From: Lophium mytilinum
Lineage: Eukaryota; Ascomycota; Dothideomycetes; Mytilinidiales; Mytilinidiaceae
Length of the DNA stretch: 64,000 nt
Assembly (NCBI GenBank): GCA_010093605.1
Contig: MU004193.1
Span: forward strand, 504,438-568,437
Reading direction: 5' to 3'
In this document: one piece after another, positions 11,390 through 21,323 of the stretch
How the letters are laid out: each line of letters starts with the position of its first letter
Numbering within the stretch: position 1 is the stretch's first letter
Notes under the pieces: generated by a model
What the model saw: the letters and a program-made list of their open reading frames with translations, nothing else
Told to the model about the DNA's origin: nothing
Database searches by the model: none
Translations under genes and position numbers: made by a program

Positions 11390-11600
11390 TTTCAGCTTCG
11401 GCGGCGACCAAGCTCCTCCGCGCCCTTTCAGCTACGAAACATATGTACCCGCCACAAGTCTGGCGCTCGGAGAGTACGACTTGAACCCATTCTCACGCCT
11501 GGGAGACCCCACACCGCCGCCAATGGAGGAGCAAATCCGCCGTCAGAACACGCAGATTGAGAGCCTAGAGCAGCAGTACGTGAAGCACCTGGGGAGCGAT
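11390..11600 (+). pseudogene. Fragment of an unknown protein family (FGGDQAPPRPFSYET), copy 1
   Basis: This is an open stretch of about 68 codons, reading FSFGGDQAPPRPFSYETYV, then ATSLALGEYDLNPFSRL, then PPPMEEQIRRQNTQIESL. It looks like the N-terminal part of a coiled-coil protein. It is preceded by a stop (TGA in a short ATG-started frame) and runs directly into copy 2, so it is not a complete gene. Three further copies lie within 5 kb. I do not recognise the family. Confidence 0.65.
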
Positions 11601-11603
11601 CAA

Positions 11604-11770
11604 CTTCGGCGGCGACCAAGCTCCTCCGCGCCCTTTCAGCTACGAAACAAATGTACCCGCCACAAGTCTGGTGCTCGGAGAAGGATCAAATGGAGGAGCA
11701 AATTGCTCGTCAGAAGACGCAGATTCAGAGCCTAGGAGAGTACAATTTGGACCTCTTTTCGCGCCTCGCA
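11604..11770 (+). pseudogene. Fragment of the same unknown family, copy 2 (internally deleted)
   Basis: It repeats copy 1 almost exactly for about 85 bp. A deletion then joins LVLGE directly to the GATCAAATGGAGGAG segment, shifting the frame. It continues with a second EEQIARQKTQIQSL-like stretch and leads into the promoter copy at 11787. Confidence 0.65.
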
Positions 11771-11774
11771 ACCT

Positions 11775-11910
11775 CCCCCACGCGCGTTCAAATATATCTA
11801 CATCTCCCACTCTTAATATCAATTTTCTTTGCTTCTTCATCACTAGCACCGCAAAATTTGATTGTAAGATTTTGCATTTTTCCACTATCCGCGGCACCGT
11901 CACGTGTCCT
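11775..11910 (+). repeat. Copy of the coiled-coil gene promoter
   Basis: It contains ATATATCTACATCTCCCACTC, a T/C-rich block, TTTTGCATTTTTCC and TCACGTGTCC in the same order as the upstream region of the intact gene at 10074. No coding 5' end follows directly; the sequence passes into the tandem repeat array. Confidence 0.7.
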
Positions 11911-11959
11911 CGCAACGGCCCCACCCCGGGCAGTCTCCGGGTTGGCCCCTTAGAAAGGC

Positions 11960-12560
11960 CCAGAGTAGTTCTATATCTGCATTATGAAAAATGTATTAGG
12001 ATAACAGATACCCCTTGGATTGGCGCTTGCTGATTCAAAATTGGCAGTGTACTCTGACACCGTTTGAGGTGGCCTAAAGTGGTCTTGGTCGCATCTCAAT
12101 CACCCTTTTCTAATTCACAATAATATACTAGGGGGCCTTAAAAGGTGATAGCTAAGTGTATATAGAACAGTTCTATGGCTGCAATATTAGAGATTTACAG
12201 CTTACAGATCCTCACATTGATATACACCACCCCTGAAATTGACGCTTGTTGATTGAAAACTGGCAGTACGATCTGACGCCGTTTGAGGTGGCACGAATTG
12301 CTCTTAGTTCTATGCAAATTACCTCATTCTGATTCAAAATGATATGCTAGGGGCTCTCAAATGGTGCTAGCTAAGTGTATACAGAGTAGGTCCATCTCTA
12401 CGCCGTTCGAAACGTTGACGTTACGAGAATAATCACCGAGTCACTTGTTGTTATGTTCTCCACCACCCCTCAAATTGACGCTCGTGAAACGAAAAGTGGC
12501 AGTGTGTTCCAATGCCGTCTGAGGTGGCCCGAAGTGATTGCTGGCAGAATCGCCAGGAAG
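11960..12560. repeat. Degenerate ~230-bp tandem repeat array, right part
   Basis: This is the same unit as at 10.26-11.2 kb. Core motifs CCGTTTGAGG or CCGTCTGAGG lie at about 12060, 12279 and 12515. The array is interrupted by the gene and promoter fragments at 11.39-11.91 kb. Related remnants occur at about 13490-13570 and 14010-14190. Confidence 0.8.
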
Positions 12561-12726
12561 TGAACGGAATGAGCTGAACATGAGGATATATTGATGAGAC
12601 TACGTGAGCTTATATAGGTTATGCCAAGAAAGCTACGTATGCGTGCCATATATATAGGCTTCCAGCCGATATACCAATCCACGGACCAAAGCTATATATA
12701 GAGGGCCTAGCCCGCAATCACGAAGA

Positions 12727-13500
12727 GCTGTCACCTCTCTCGCTTTCACGTTCAACGTCGACCACAACGTCAGAATCCTGAGTGCCCTAAAGGCGTGTCC
12801 AACAATGTCAGGATCTAGCCAAGACCGGCGCGCTGGCGTGGCCTTGTTCACTTTCAACGTCGACTCAAACGTTAGATTCTCTGAAGGTGAGCTGTAGGAA
12901 ACCAAACGACAGCTTACCAGTGAAAAATCTCTAACTGCAAACCTCCAAAACAAGGCGTGGCTCTAACCAAGAGCGGCGCCCTGGCGCGCCCGATTTCCCT
13001 TTCAACTTCGACACAAACATCAGATTCTCTGAAAGTGAGCTGGAAGACACCAAGCGACAGCTCTCTAGTGAGAAATCTTTAACTGCTAACCTCTAAAACA
13101 CCCTTAACCTCTACTACTACGAGGTCAAAGCCAATCGATAAGCTATTACCTCTTTTCACTCTACATTCAATATCGACTCTAACGTTAGATTTTCCGAAAG
13201 TAAGCTAGAGGAGACCAAGCAACAGCTCTCTACTTTGACTGCCAACCTGCAAAACACCCTCAACCTCTACTACTAGGACGGAAAAGCCGCGCAAACTAGA
13301 GTCGAAGCAGCCCAGGAGGACCTGGAGGAGCTGAAGGCCGCGCAGGGAGAAGCCTTTAAGATAGAGGACGCCAGACGCTAGCTTTACTAGTAGTAAAAAG
13401 TCCTTAGCTGCCAACCTCTAAAACCCCCTCAATTTCTACTACTAGGAAGGTAAAGCCGCGCAATCTAAAATCGAGGCAGCCTAGGGGGAGCTCTTAGTTA
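12727..13500 (+). pseudogene. Cluster of broken copies of the coiled-coil gene 5' end
   Basis: At least five partial copies are joined head to tail: about 12731-12780, 12805-12955 (starting MSGSSQDRRAG), 12966-13140, 13144-13377 and 13385-13492. They match residues 1-80 of the intact neighbour (LFTFNVDSN, SESELEDTKRQL, NTLNLYYQEGKAAQ). Each carries in-frame stops. Several stops replace Gln codons (CAA to TAA, CAG to TAG), as C-to-T change at CpA would produce, but the stop at 12895 replaces Glu31 and needs a different change. There is no intact frame. Confidence 0.85.
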
Positions 13501-14230
13501 TATCTAAATCACCCTTTTCTAACTCACTACACTAAACAAGGGAGCCTTGAACGGCGCCATCCAAGTGTATACATTATTAAGGTCTAGAAGCTGGAGATTA
13601 CCTAGAGTTGTCTTCCGGCGTTTTGCAAGGTAAATACTACTGTCTCAGGTCCCCTAGCACCGCGAAAAGTTCCGGCCTACGATGTCACGTTCTAGAAGCT
13701 TCGACTTAGATGGTGGCATTTCACAACGTCTTCGCCCGGTAATATCGGCGTCTAAAGTGGCCTTACGATGCTATCTTATTACAAGCACAATGTAAAGGCT
13801 CTAATACTGTGATTTGAACCTCGGCCTTTCAAGACTTTCGGCACGGCAATACAGCTGCCTGAGGTGGTCTCGCTACGTCAATTGAATCGAGAGAGGATGG
13901 GAAAGGTTCGAGACCGTGAATTGGACGGGGTAGATCTGGCGCGGTTTGAAAGAGTGGGTTTATTTCTGGAAGTCTTGCAGTATCATTATGAAGGCAGATG
14001 GTAATATTGCCAGCCCTGATTTTGACGCTCATTGAACGAAAATAGCAGTCCATTTTGACGCATTCTGAGGTGGCCTGGAGAGCTCGTTGGATGTCAGGAA
14101 TAGCCGTTTCCTGAATTACAATAATATACTAAGGGTTCTTAATTTGTGCCAGCCGTCTATATATAAGGTAGATCTATAGCTACAGTACTAAGCCGTACAT
14201 CTAGGCACATGCATCTGTGACTGCTTGGTT
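13501..14230. other. Remnant sequence between pseudogene clusters
   Basis: It holds two decayed pieces of the ~230-bp repeat (about 13490-13570 and 14010-14190) and otherwise unassigned sequence. A GGTTCAAATC box lies on the minus strand near 13815, but no tRNA folds around it. I see no gene. Confidence 0.5.
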
Positions 14231-14234
14231 TTAA

Positions 14235-14340
14235 TGTTGCTCACTTAACACCGCAGTAAGGGAATAGCTGGTTGCTAAGCAGCTACATAGTCAAGAGACA
14301 GTCTAATCTACAGTGATAGAATTTTAGGAAATCGACGTCG
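14235..14340 (+). repeat. Copy of the dispersed CACTGTTAGGGGTAGCC repeat family
   Basis: The sequence TTAACACCGCAGTAAGGGAATAG, then GGTTGCTAAGCAGC and AGTCAAGAGACAGTCTAATCT, matches the spaced motifs of the 36-37 kb array. A single degenerate unit is visible. Confidence 0.55.
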
Positions 14341-14359
14341 CTTTTGGATCTTAGGGTGC

Positions 14360-14845
14360 GGATCTTTCAACTTTGGTGGCGACCACCCTCCTCCACGCCC
14401 ATCTAGCGACGAGACCTACGCCCCGGCTACAAGTCGGGCCCTAGAAGAATACATGTGCATATAATAGATCTTCCAACTTTGGGAGCTCGCAACCTCCCCC
14501 ACGCGCGTTCAAGCATATATCTACATCTCCCGCTTTTGTTCTTAACTTCAAGTTTCTTTTCTTCTCCAACCATTAGCACCGCAAATAAACTTCTTGGCAC
14601 TTTTTTACGTGTCCAACAACGCTTGGCGCGCCCTCTTTCACATTGGACTTCGATAACAACGTCAGAACTCCGGAAAGCGGGCTGGAGGACACCAATCGCC
14701 AGCTTGCTAGTGAGAAGTCCCCCAGCCTCCAAAAAGCCTCAACCTCTACTACCAGGAGGGTGAAGCCGCTCAATGCAGAGTCGAGGCAGCGCAGGCGGAG
14801 CTGAAGGCTGAGCAGAAAGAAGCCTCTAAGATGGGGGAGTAATTA
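14360..14845 (+). pseudogene. Composite fragment: unknown family copy 3, promoter copy and coiled-coil 5' end
   Basis: The order is a FNFGGDHPPPRPSS fragment (14365-14455), then a promoter copy (about 14485-14610, including TTCTTGGCAC), then a coiled-coil gene fragment (about 14603-14841) reading TLDFDNNVRTPESGLEDT and, after frame changes, EAAQAELKAEQKEAS. The junction GCAACCTCCCCCACGCGCGT before the promoter copy is also present at about 11770. The composite therefore multiplied as one unit. Confidence 0.75.
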
Positions 14846-15115
14846 AAAGCCAAAAGGTTCAGATTGCGAGCCCGGAAAAGCATATAGAGTATTGAAAAAG
14901 AGACTAATAATCGCACACCCCCTAATTCCTCCATCTATACCCCCCTTTCCCCCCATCCTACAATGTCTGGGCCTATTCAAGACCGACGCGCTGGCGCGCT
15001 TTCTTTCACGTTCAACTTCGACCACAACGTCAGAGTACGTGGGGTGAGAACGGGTGTGTAGTTAGTGGCGCCCTAGGAGCCGGAGATGTAGGTAGGGCAG
15101 GCTATGTAGAAAAAC
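14846..15115 (+). pseudogene. Short coiled-coil gene fragment beside foldback-element-like ends
   Basis: At 14962-15035 a copy starts MSGPIQDRRAGALSFTFN and breaks off at the Arg-Val after the conserved DHNVR. Just upstream, GAGACTAATAATCGCACACC (from about 14903) resembles the terminus of the foldback elements. This could be a third element end or an insertion into one. Confidence 0.6.
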
Positions 15116-15797
15116 GGAATTAGTATTTACACACCCCCTTTCTTTTCGTAGACACGCATCCCTTTTAACAAACACACCCCGTTCCGTCTTTTCTTCTGAT
15201 GGGCTAGAACAGCGCGGAACTTCGCCCGGAGCTCTACTCTCACGTTGATCTATGCCGTATGTAAGGCTACACAGCCTCTCCATTACATTACACATTCTTT
15301 ACTTTTACTGCAGTGTATATAGGCTGTTCCATCGCTACCTACATGCCTAAGTGCCTAGGAACATGCCAAACTATCAAAACCTCACCTTGTTACAGCTCCT
15401 TTGCAACATTCCTGGCCTTGATCCATTGCCGCTTGATGCAAATAACCCTCAACCGTTGCAAGATACTTAGCTTGTCACCGCTATGCCCTTTTTCCGACTG
15501 CGGAAGCGGCTGAGGCTTAGGCTGAGAATGAGCGTTATCTTGCCGCTGTACTGTCTTCTTTAGTGGTGCTCCCTTCGACCGTGGACGTGTACTGTGGAGG
15601 CGGAGGATGAGGGTGTAAGTTTTTGTGGCCACGCCGCATTTTGACAGAGCCTTGAGAATTAGTGAGCAACTTGAGCGAGGGAATCGGAGGTTCCGTAGCA
15701 TTGATCCAGGCCAATTAGAAGATCAGACAAGAGGGGGTGTACGTGAAGTTAAAAGCCGTGTCCGTGGAGGGAAAACGGGGTGCACAGTTATCCCTCC
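15116..15797. mobile_element. Foldback (long-TIR) element, copy 2
   Basis: The left end (TTAGTATTTACACACCCCC..) and the right end (..GGGGTGCACAGTTATCCCT) are imperfect inverted repeats of roughly 80 bp. The interior matches the element at 16731-17551: GGCTA.A.AGCCTCTCCAT near the left, GCCGCTGTACTG and TGTGGCCACGCCGCA near the right. There is no transposase frame, so it is non-autonomous. The right end abuts a promoter copy (15798-15840), so the element probably inserted there. I could not settle a target duplication. Confidence 0.7.
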
Positions 15798-16005
15798 CCC
15801 GTTCTTGATTTCAAGTTTTTTTCCTTCTTCATTTACTACCTCAACTTCGGCGGCGATTAAACTCCTTCGCGCGCCTTCCTTTATGAAACTCACGTCCCCG
15901 CTCGAGGTCTGGTTCTTGTAGACTGCGACTTGAACCTGTTCTCGCACCTCGCAGTCCTCACCCCGGATCAAATCGAGGAGCAAATCGCACGGCATAAGGA
16001 AACTC
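15798..16005 (+). pseudogene. Promoter remnant plus unknown family fragment, copy 4
   Basis: A short piece of the coiled-coil promoter (TTCTTGATTTCAAGTTTTT) is fused to LNFGGD, a stop, then a diverged FLYETHVPARGLVL and IEEQIARHKE stretch of the unknown family. The frame holds a TAA where copies 1 and 2 have Gln (CAA to TAA), again a CpA-to-TpA change. Confidence 0.65.
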
Positions 16006-16009
16006 CTGG

Positions 16010-16600
16010 CCAACTTTGTCTATGTGAACACCTGCTAGATAAGCCACCCCTCACGGTGACGTCGAATGATCAAGACTAGAGCCTATGCCCTAGCTTGCAA
16101 TTGCGGGCTACTTTTGTCTAAGTGAACACCTGCCAGCTGGGCTACCCCTTACAGCGACATCGAGCGATTAAACTTGGGATCTGTAGTTGTATATCCGGGG
16201 TTTTGTGCTTTTGACTTGGTAATAACATACACCTCTGAAACTCGCTAGAAATGCCTGGGAGGTGGAACTACCTATTGATGGACTAAACACCTACTGGCAG
16301 GGCCACTCCTTACGATGAAGTTGAACGGTCGAGAGTGAAGCCTGTAGTGGTATATCCAGGTGTTCATGCTTGTGACTCGGTATTGAGACGTATATTTAGG
16401 CACACCTTAGAATTGCATAGCGGACCAGGCTAACTTTTGACTTACTGGACACGTAGTAGCTTGGCCTCCTTACAGTGGTTTCGGCCGATCAAGAGTGAAG
16501 CTATCAACTAGTATATGCGGGTGCCCGAGACTGAAACTCCTAGCTACCTTTGGCTAAATGAACGCTTGCTAGCTAGTCCACCTCTAACAGTGTCAGACAG
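16010..16600 (-). repeat. Degenerate repeat units, inverse orientation of the 36-kb family
   Basis: Five units are recognisable by GTGAACACCTGCTAG-like motifs near 16023, 16119, 16283, 16447 and 16557, each followed by CCACCCCTTACAGTGACGTCG-like sequence. The reverse complement reads CTGTAAGGGGTAGCCCAGCT, which aligns with the core of the 36-37 kb tandem array. No coding is seen. Confidence 0.65.
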
Positions 16601-16730
16601 CCCCTCGCGTTCGATTTGCTCTTCCATCTGGGCCGGGGTGGGGTGTTGTAAGGCGCGAAAGGAGATTCAAATCATATACTTCTAGGGTTAGACTTGAAGC
16701 TGGGACATAGGTCTACACAGTACTTTAGAA

Positions 16731-17551
16731 GGGGACTGATAATCCTACACTAGGTTTTTCCTCTACGTACGCCCGGTTTTCCCTGCGCATACACCCTTTT
16801 ACATCTAATCTTCTAATTGGGACTCGGATTAGTGCTCCGGCGCTTACGCATTCGTACTTTATGGCAAGGCTATATAGCCTCTCCATTTTATCAAGCATTT
16901 TTACCGTTTTTAGCAGCCTATATATAACCGCGCGCTGCGCGTAAGGCCGTAGATAAAGCTATATATTAGGCCGTGCGTGAGGCCGTATATAAGGCCGTAC
17001 GTGAAGCTGTATAGAGAACCGCACTTATTATAAGGCTGTGCAGTATACCCGCTTTACTATATATACTTCCTAGTTCCTATATATATAAGCCATTATATTA
17101 CTATATATATACCCACGCGCCTAGAAGTGTACTGAAATAGTTAAGACCTTACCTTATTACGGCCTCTCCGCATCAAACCTGGCCCCTCTATATTACTGCT
17201 GCCTCTATCGCCGCCTAACTCTAGATAAGACTAAGGATAAGCGCTATTCTACCGCTGTACTGCCTTCTTCTATAGTGCTCTAAGGAGTTATAGGCCTGTA
17301 GTAGTAGCGGCTAGAGCGCTATAGTAAGAGGTGCATTATAGAGGAAAAGATTAGGGACAACGTTGTAATTATTTGTGGCCACGCCGCACTTAAAGAGAGT
17401 ATTTAGAATTAGTAAGAAACCTAAGCAAGTAAATTAGAGGCCTTAGAGGACCTCTCTGGACTGATTTGAAGATTAGATGTAGTAAGGGTGTATGCGCAGG
17501 AGAAAACGGGTGTACGTGGAGGAAAAACCCGGTGTAGAATTATCAGTCCCC
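16731..17551. mobile_element. Foldback (MITE-like) element with ~88-bp TIRs and an 8-bp flanking duplication
   Basis: The left end GGGGACTGATAAT and about 75 further bases recur as the inverted right end. Differences are mostly C/T transitions, and the TIR stays in register to the CATCTAATCTTC stretch. Flanks are CTTTAGAA (16723-16730) and ATTTAGAA (17552-17559), an 8-bp duplication with one mismatch, as hAT elements make. The interior has short GGCCGTATATAA-type repeats (about 16930-17050) and no open frame. It is 821 bp long and non-autonomous. Confidence 0.85.
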
Positions 17552-17878
17552 ATTTAGAATTGCCTTTTCTAATTCACTGTCAGTTAAGATGTAGCCTGAT
17601 CCCCACTGGAACGACATTCACATTGTGTTTGAAGTGTTAACTTTGGGCGCCCCAATATACAACTCTACAGGCTCCAGTCTTGATGGGTCAACACCACTAT
17701 TAGAGCTGCCTTGAAGAGCTATTAGGTATGCGCTTGCTTTAGTGAATGTTAGACTGGATATAGAAGTGGACATGGCTAAAGCGCACCATTACCTACCTCC
17801 AGCTTTGCGGATCTCTAGGCCTACACTCCCCAGCTACGTCTCCAAAACCTAGCATCCCAAGCTTAAGTTCCCTTAGTC

Positions 17879-18930
17879 ATGGCGGCGGAGGCCAGCGCTT
17901 CCCTTAAAGGCTTCCGAAAGGGTATTCGGAGGTATGCCTAGATCTCCCATAAACGTAAGAGTTGTACTAACACTGCCAGCTTATACACCACTGAGCACTA
18001 CTCCGACCTCGCGATCGTCTGCAGGAAGGATACCTACGAAGTCCAAAAAGCAGTAATCTGTCCGCGGTCGGCCGTCTTCGCAAAGGCATTGCGTGGTCCG
18101 GGCAAAGTACGTGAACACAGCACCAAGAAACACAAGAATATACCACTGTTTGGGGGACAAGCGTCTAGGGGTAGCGCGGTTGATGAAGGTCGACCACGTC
18201 CATTTTCTAGCTTTAGCCGCATCGCTTCAAAAGCCTGAAATGCTTGAGGTCTATGGAGGCCCCCAAGGTCATGCTAGCGCCTCAAGCTAAGTGAAAGCGG
18301 TGCCAAAACACTAGAGAATACGGCGTCAAAGCGAGTAAAGGTGCTTATCGTAGCTACGACCAGCTAACGTTGGACTAGGAATCAGAAGAAGTGGAGATAG
18401 ATCTTTCCGTCGAGGACCCCAAGATGCTGGAGAGGATGATCTGCTTCTTCTATCACCTGGATTACCTCCCTACATCGCCCAACAGTTTTCTCCAGCGGCA
18501 TTCCGGCCAAAAGAAAGAGTATATCTCCGGAATGTGTCCCTGCGTCTCATCTCTCGAAGAACACGACATCGACTTGGCCTGGAGGCGGGGAACCTTCTGC
18601 GTCAACCACACGGCCCATAATGTGCTCAAGATTCACGCTTTGATGTACGCGATGGGCGATAAGTACGGGTGCTCAGACCTCAAGATTATTGCTAGAGCCA
18701 AGTTCGAGGCGTTCTTGGACTGCTCTTCGGGTTGCTCGGAGGTAGCTAGAGTCATCCCGATTGTCTTCGGAACCACGCCAGATTCTGATTTGGGCCTCCG
18801 GAACCTTATCGTCGAAGAAATCGTAAAGAAGGACTACCTTGCATTCGAAGCCATGGAAAACGCCGTGGGAAAGACTGATGGCTTGCCGTTGGCGATATTG
18901 AAGGCCATGAATTCGCATTCAATCAAGTAA
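17879..18930 (+). CDS. BTB/POZ domain protein
   Basis: Three exons (17879-17931, 17980-18106 and 18379-18930) give 243 aa with exact frame closure. The BTB core reads HYSDLAIVCRKDTYEVQK, then AVICPRSAVFAKALRG, then VEIDLSVEDPKMLERMICFFYHLDY; the last is the usual hinge of fungal BTB proteins. The C-terminal half resembles the helical part seen in this large Pezizomycotina family (ALMYAMGDKYGCSDLKIIARAKFE). Family members are often assumed to be protein-protein adaptors for Cul3; no partner can be inferred here. Intron 1 is a normal 48 nt with a TACTAAC branch. Intron 2 is 272 nt, long for this genome, ending GCTAACGTTGGACTAG. The gene sits directly beside the repeat island but looks intact. 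Confidence 0.8.
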
Positions 18931-21323
18931 GCGGACACCACGAAAGCAGAGCTGCGACAAAGTGGAATACCTTAGTTTGGGTATAGGCTCCAGTTTTGCA
19001 CTGTAAAGGAGGCACTGCAAAGGAGGCCCCAGCGAGCAGTTATCAGCTTCTATGCTGTACCTCAAACTAGGTGTGATGTCAAGTTTTAGACAGCGTAACT
19101 TGAACTTCCTCTTGACGAAGAGATATCCTCGCGATGGGTCTGCCTTTGACAATGGCATCCATCCTGCAAAAGCGACATTCAAGCAGTAATGTTCGTATGC
19201 CTAAACTCATGGCCTAGTACTGTAGCTCGGTTTCAAATTAGAACATGTCTCCACCGTAAGTTTTTTTCCCCACAACCCTAACCACGGAACGAAAGAGCAT
19301 CCACGGACCCAGAACGACAGTAACCCACAGCCCCGCCGCACGAGATGTCGTATGTCGTCGCATAGCCCCCAAAGTCTCGACCCATCCCGTCACATAACGA
19401 AATGAAGAGCTATGAATAGGTCCGAAATCGATGGCGAGGCGGAAGGGCGTGATGAGTTTCGTGGTTGGGGCTGGAAGCTACTCGGAGAGCGAAGAAGAAG
19501 ATGAAAAGGTATGGCTGGCCGTTGCAGTCTGGTTGACTATCCTTCAACCTAGTGCCTACCTTTCCTTCGTTCACAATCCCTATTCTCCAGCCGTAAAACC
19601 CACCTCGGACACCATCGCATAGGTAGTAGCCCCACCGTCCATCCCCCCCAAAAAAGCGAGTCATACCCGTCCCCCTCTTCTCAACCCTCGGTACAACTCC
19701 CCGCTGTTGGACGCCTAACCGCCAACCACAACCCCTGCACACCTCATTGCGAATACCCACGAATTAACCCTGAAACCGATCAATCCCGCCCGCACGTGCC
19801 CTGACACTTGACAGCTGCAACCCCCCTGGCCTTGTCCATACCACCTCCCACCCCGACAGCGCCGACCGACTGACTTCAGGCCACGATGCTGGGTGGCGGG
19901 AGGGACGCCTGCCTACGTACACCACCACCACCACGACGCCTTGCCGCGCGCCTGAAACTGCCACGATGGCAACACCGATCGCAGCGACGTGGTGGCGGCG
20001 GCGTCGCCGGGTCTCAGACCGCGAGAGGCATTGGACGTGGTCGTGGTGTGGTGGGTTGAGTACATATATCGGTGAACCCTGGATCGAATTAAGGTTAGGG
20101 GAGTGGGGCGGGAGTGTTTCAGAATTTTGCCATGGCCCTGGCGGATGAGTCCGTGGTTCGGCGCGGTCGGCAGGCTAGTGAGCAGTCGCGTGGCAAGCGG
20201 GAGAGCGTGTGCTTGTGCTGAGATAGGTAGGTACGAAGTAGATGATGTAGGGACAGCGATGTTGGAGTCGGTTGGACTGTCTGTGAAAATTGGGCGAATC
20301 GAAGAGCGGGACTGGAAAGAATGTGAGAGGCGATGGGAGGTTCTAGTGTTTTATCGCGGATTAGGGCGCGAAAGTAAGCGAGTCAGAATCTTCCTGTCGT
20401 TATCAGTTGTGGAGAAGGGGGGTTGAGGCTGGGATGGTTGAGGTTGAGGTGCAGGGCTTGAGATTTTAGGGTCGTTGGCTACGTCACTTGGGACCTTCGT
20501 CATCCTTTTTCTGGGGTATGAATTTTAGAGATGATGGGACTCAAGGTGTGAAGGGGAACGGATTTGCCAGTTTTGGTCGATCGCGTCTTGGTCACCTAGG
20601 TACCAGGGACGGGCGGACCGTGATCTCACGTCAGCGCTTTGCAGTCTCGGTTGCTGGGTGCTGGGTGGAGATCGTCAACTCAACCACGGAACCATGAAAA
20701 GATGGAGTTACACTCACTCGATTGAGATACTGGTACAGAAGTATCATGCAAACCTCTAAAAGGGTCGTTTTCAGATCCAAACAAGAAAGAGAGTACATCC
20801 TCTGACGTGGCCCATATTCGACTGAGTCCCTGCTCAATTCAGGAAGATGATCTGCATCTCATTCAGACTTTGCAAGATGAGTTCGAGCCACCATAGAGTG
20901 GTGAGAGAGTACCAATATATAGATTTGGTGTTCTGGAGATACCGCAGCATCGTTCCATGTAGCGACAGGAATCAAAATGTGGTATCATACATTTCCGAAA
21001 GCAGACGCCGCCCAGTGCTTTTTGAGCGACTCCATTCGGAGTATTCCATCCCAGCGCGCCGGAATCATATCATATCATAATCGATGTACCTGCCATCGAC
21101 CTCGTACGCTTTCGCAAGTAATAGCAGAAATAGAATCAGCGTCGCGGCTCGCACGACGCTCGGTGGATGAATTCCCCCGTCTCAGTTACACATCCATAGA
21201 TCGTTTTATCGCTCAAATGCCACTTCGCCTCGAGTTGGATGCTTGCCGCCTGCGTTTTGCGCACGGCACCTAGAAACCGCTATTCGTAAAATGGATGCAT
21301 CGGACCGTCGCAATTGAATTCGT
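18931..21323. other. Long gene-poor region between two BTB genes
   Basis: About 2.4 kb has no gene I can support. Frames of 60-130 codons occur in the GC-rich 19.4-20.4 kb part on both strands, but none shows a recognisable domain, a convincing splice pattern or a conserved-looking start. The 19.25-20.7 kb part is CT-rich on the minus strand and could be a leader or noncoding transcript. I see no repeat. Confidence 0.45.

Noticed and set aside
11481-12033. Plus-strand frames of 84-120 codons as genes
   Set aside because: They cross junctions between repeat, fragment and promoter copies; the coding-like part is the family fragment in another frame.
13795-13895. Possible minus-strand tRNA with GGTTCAAATC
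   Set aside because: The T-arm and acceptor do not pair, and there is no convincing A-box at proper distance.
15390-15701. 103-codon minus-strand frame inside the foldback element as a transposase remnant
   Set aside because: No transposase motif, and the frame is not conserved in the second copy.
16731-17551. CRISPR-like or rDNA-like repeat
   Set aside because: The inverted ends and target duplication fit a foldback transposon, and the sequence is from a fungus.
19410-20426. Several 60-116 codon frames on both strands
   Set aside because: Composition-driven open frames without motif, splice logic or credible start.
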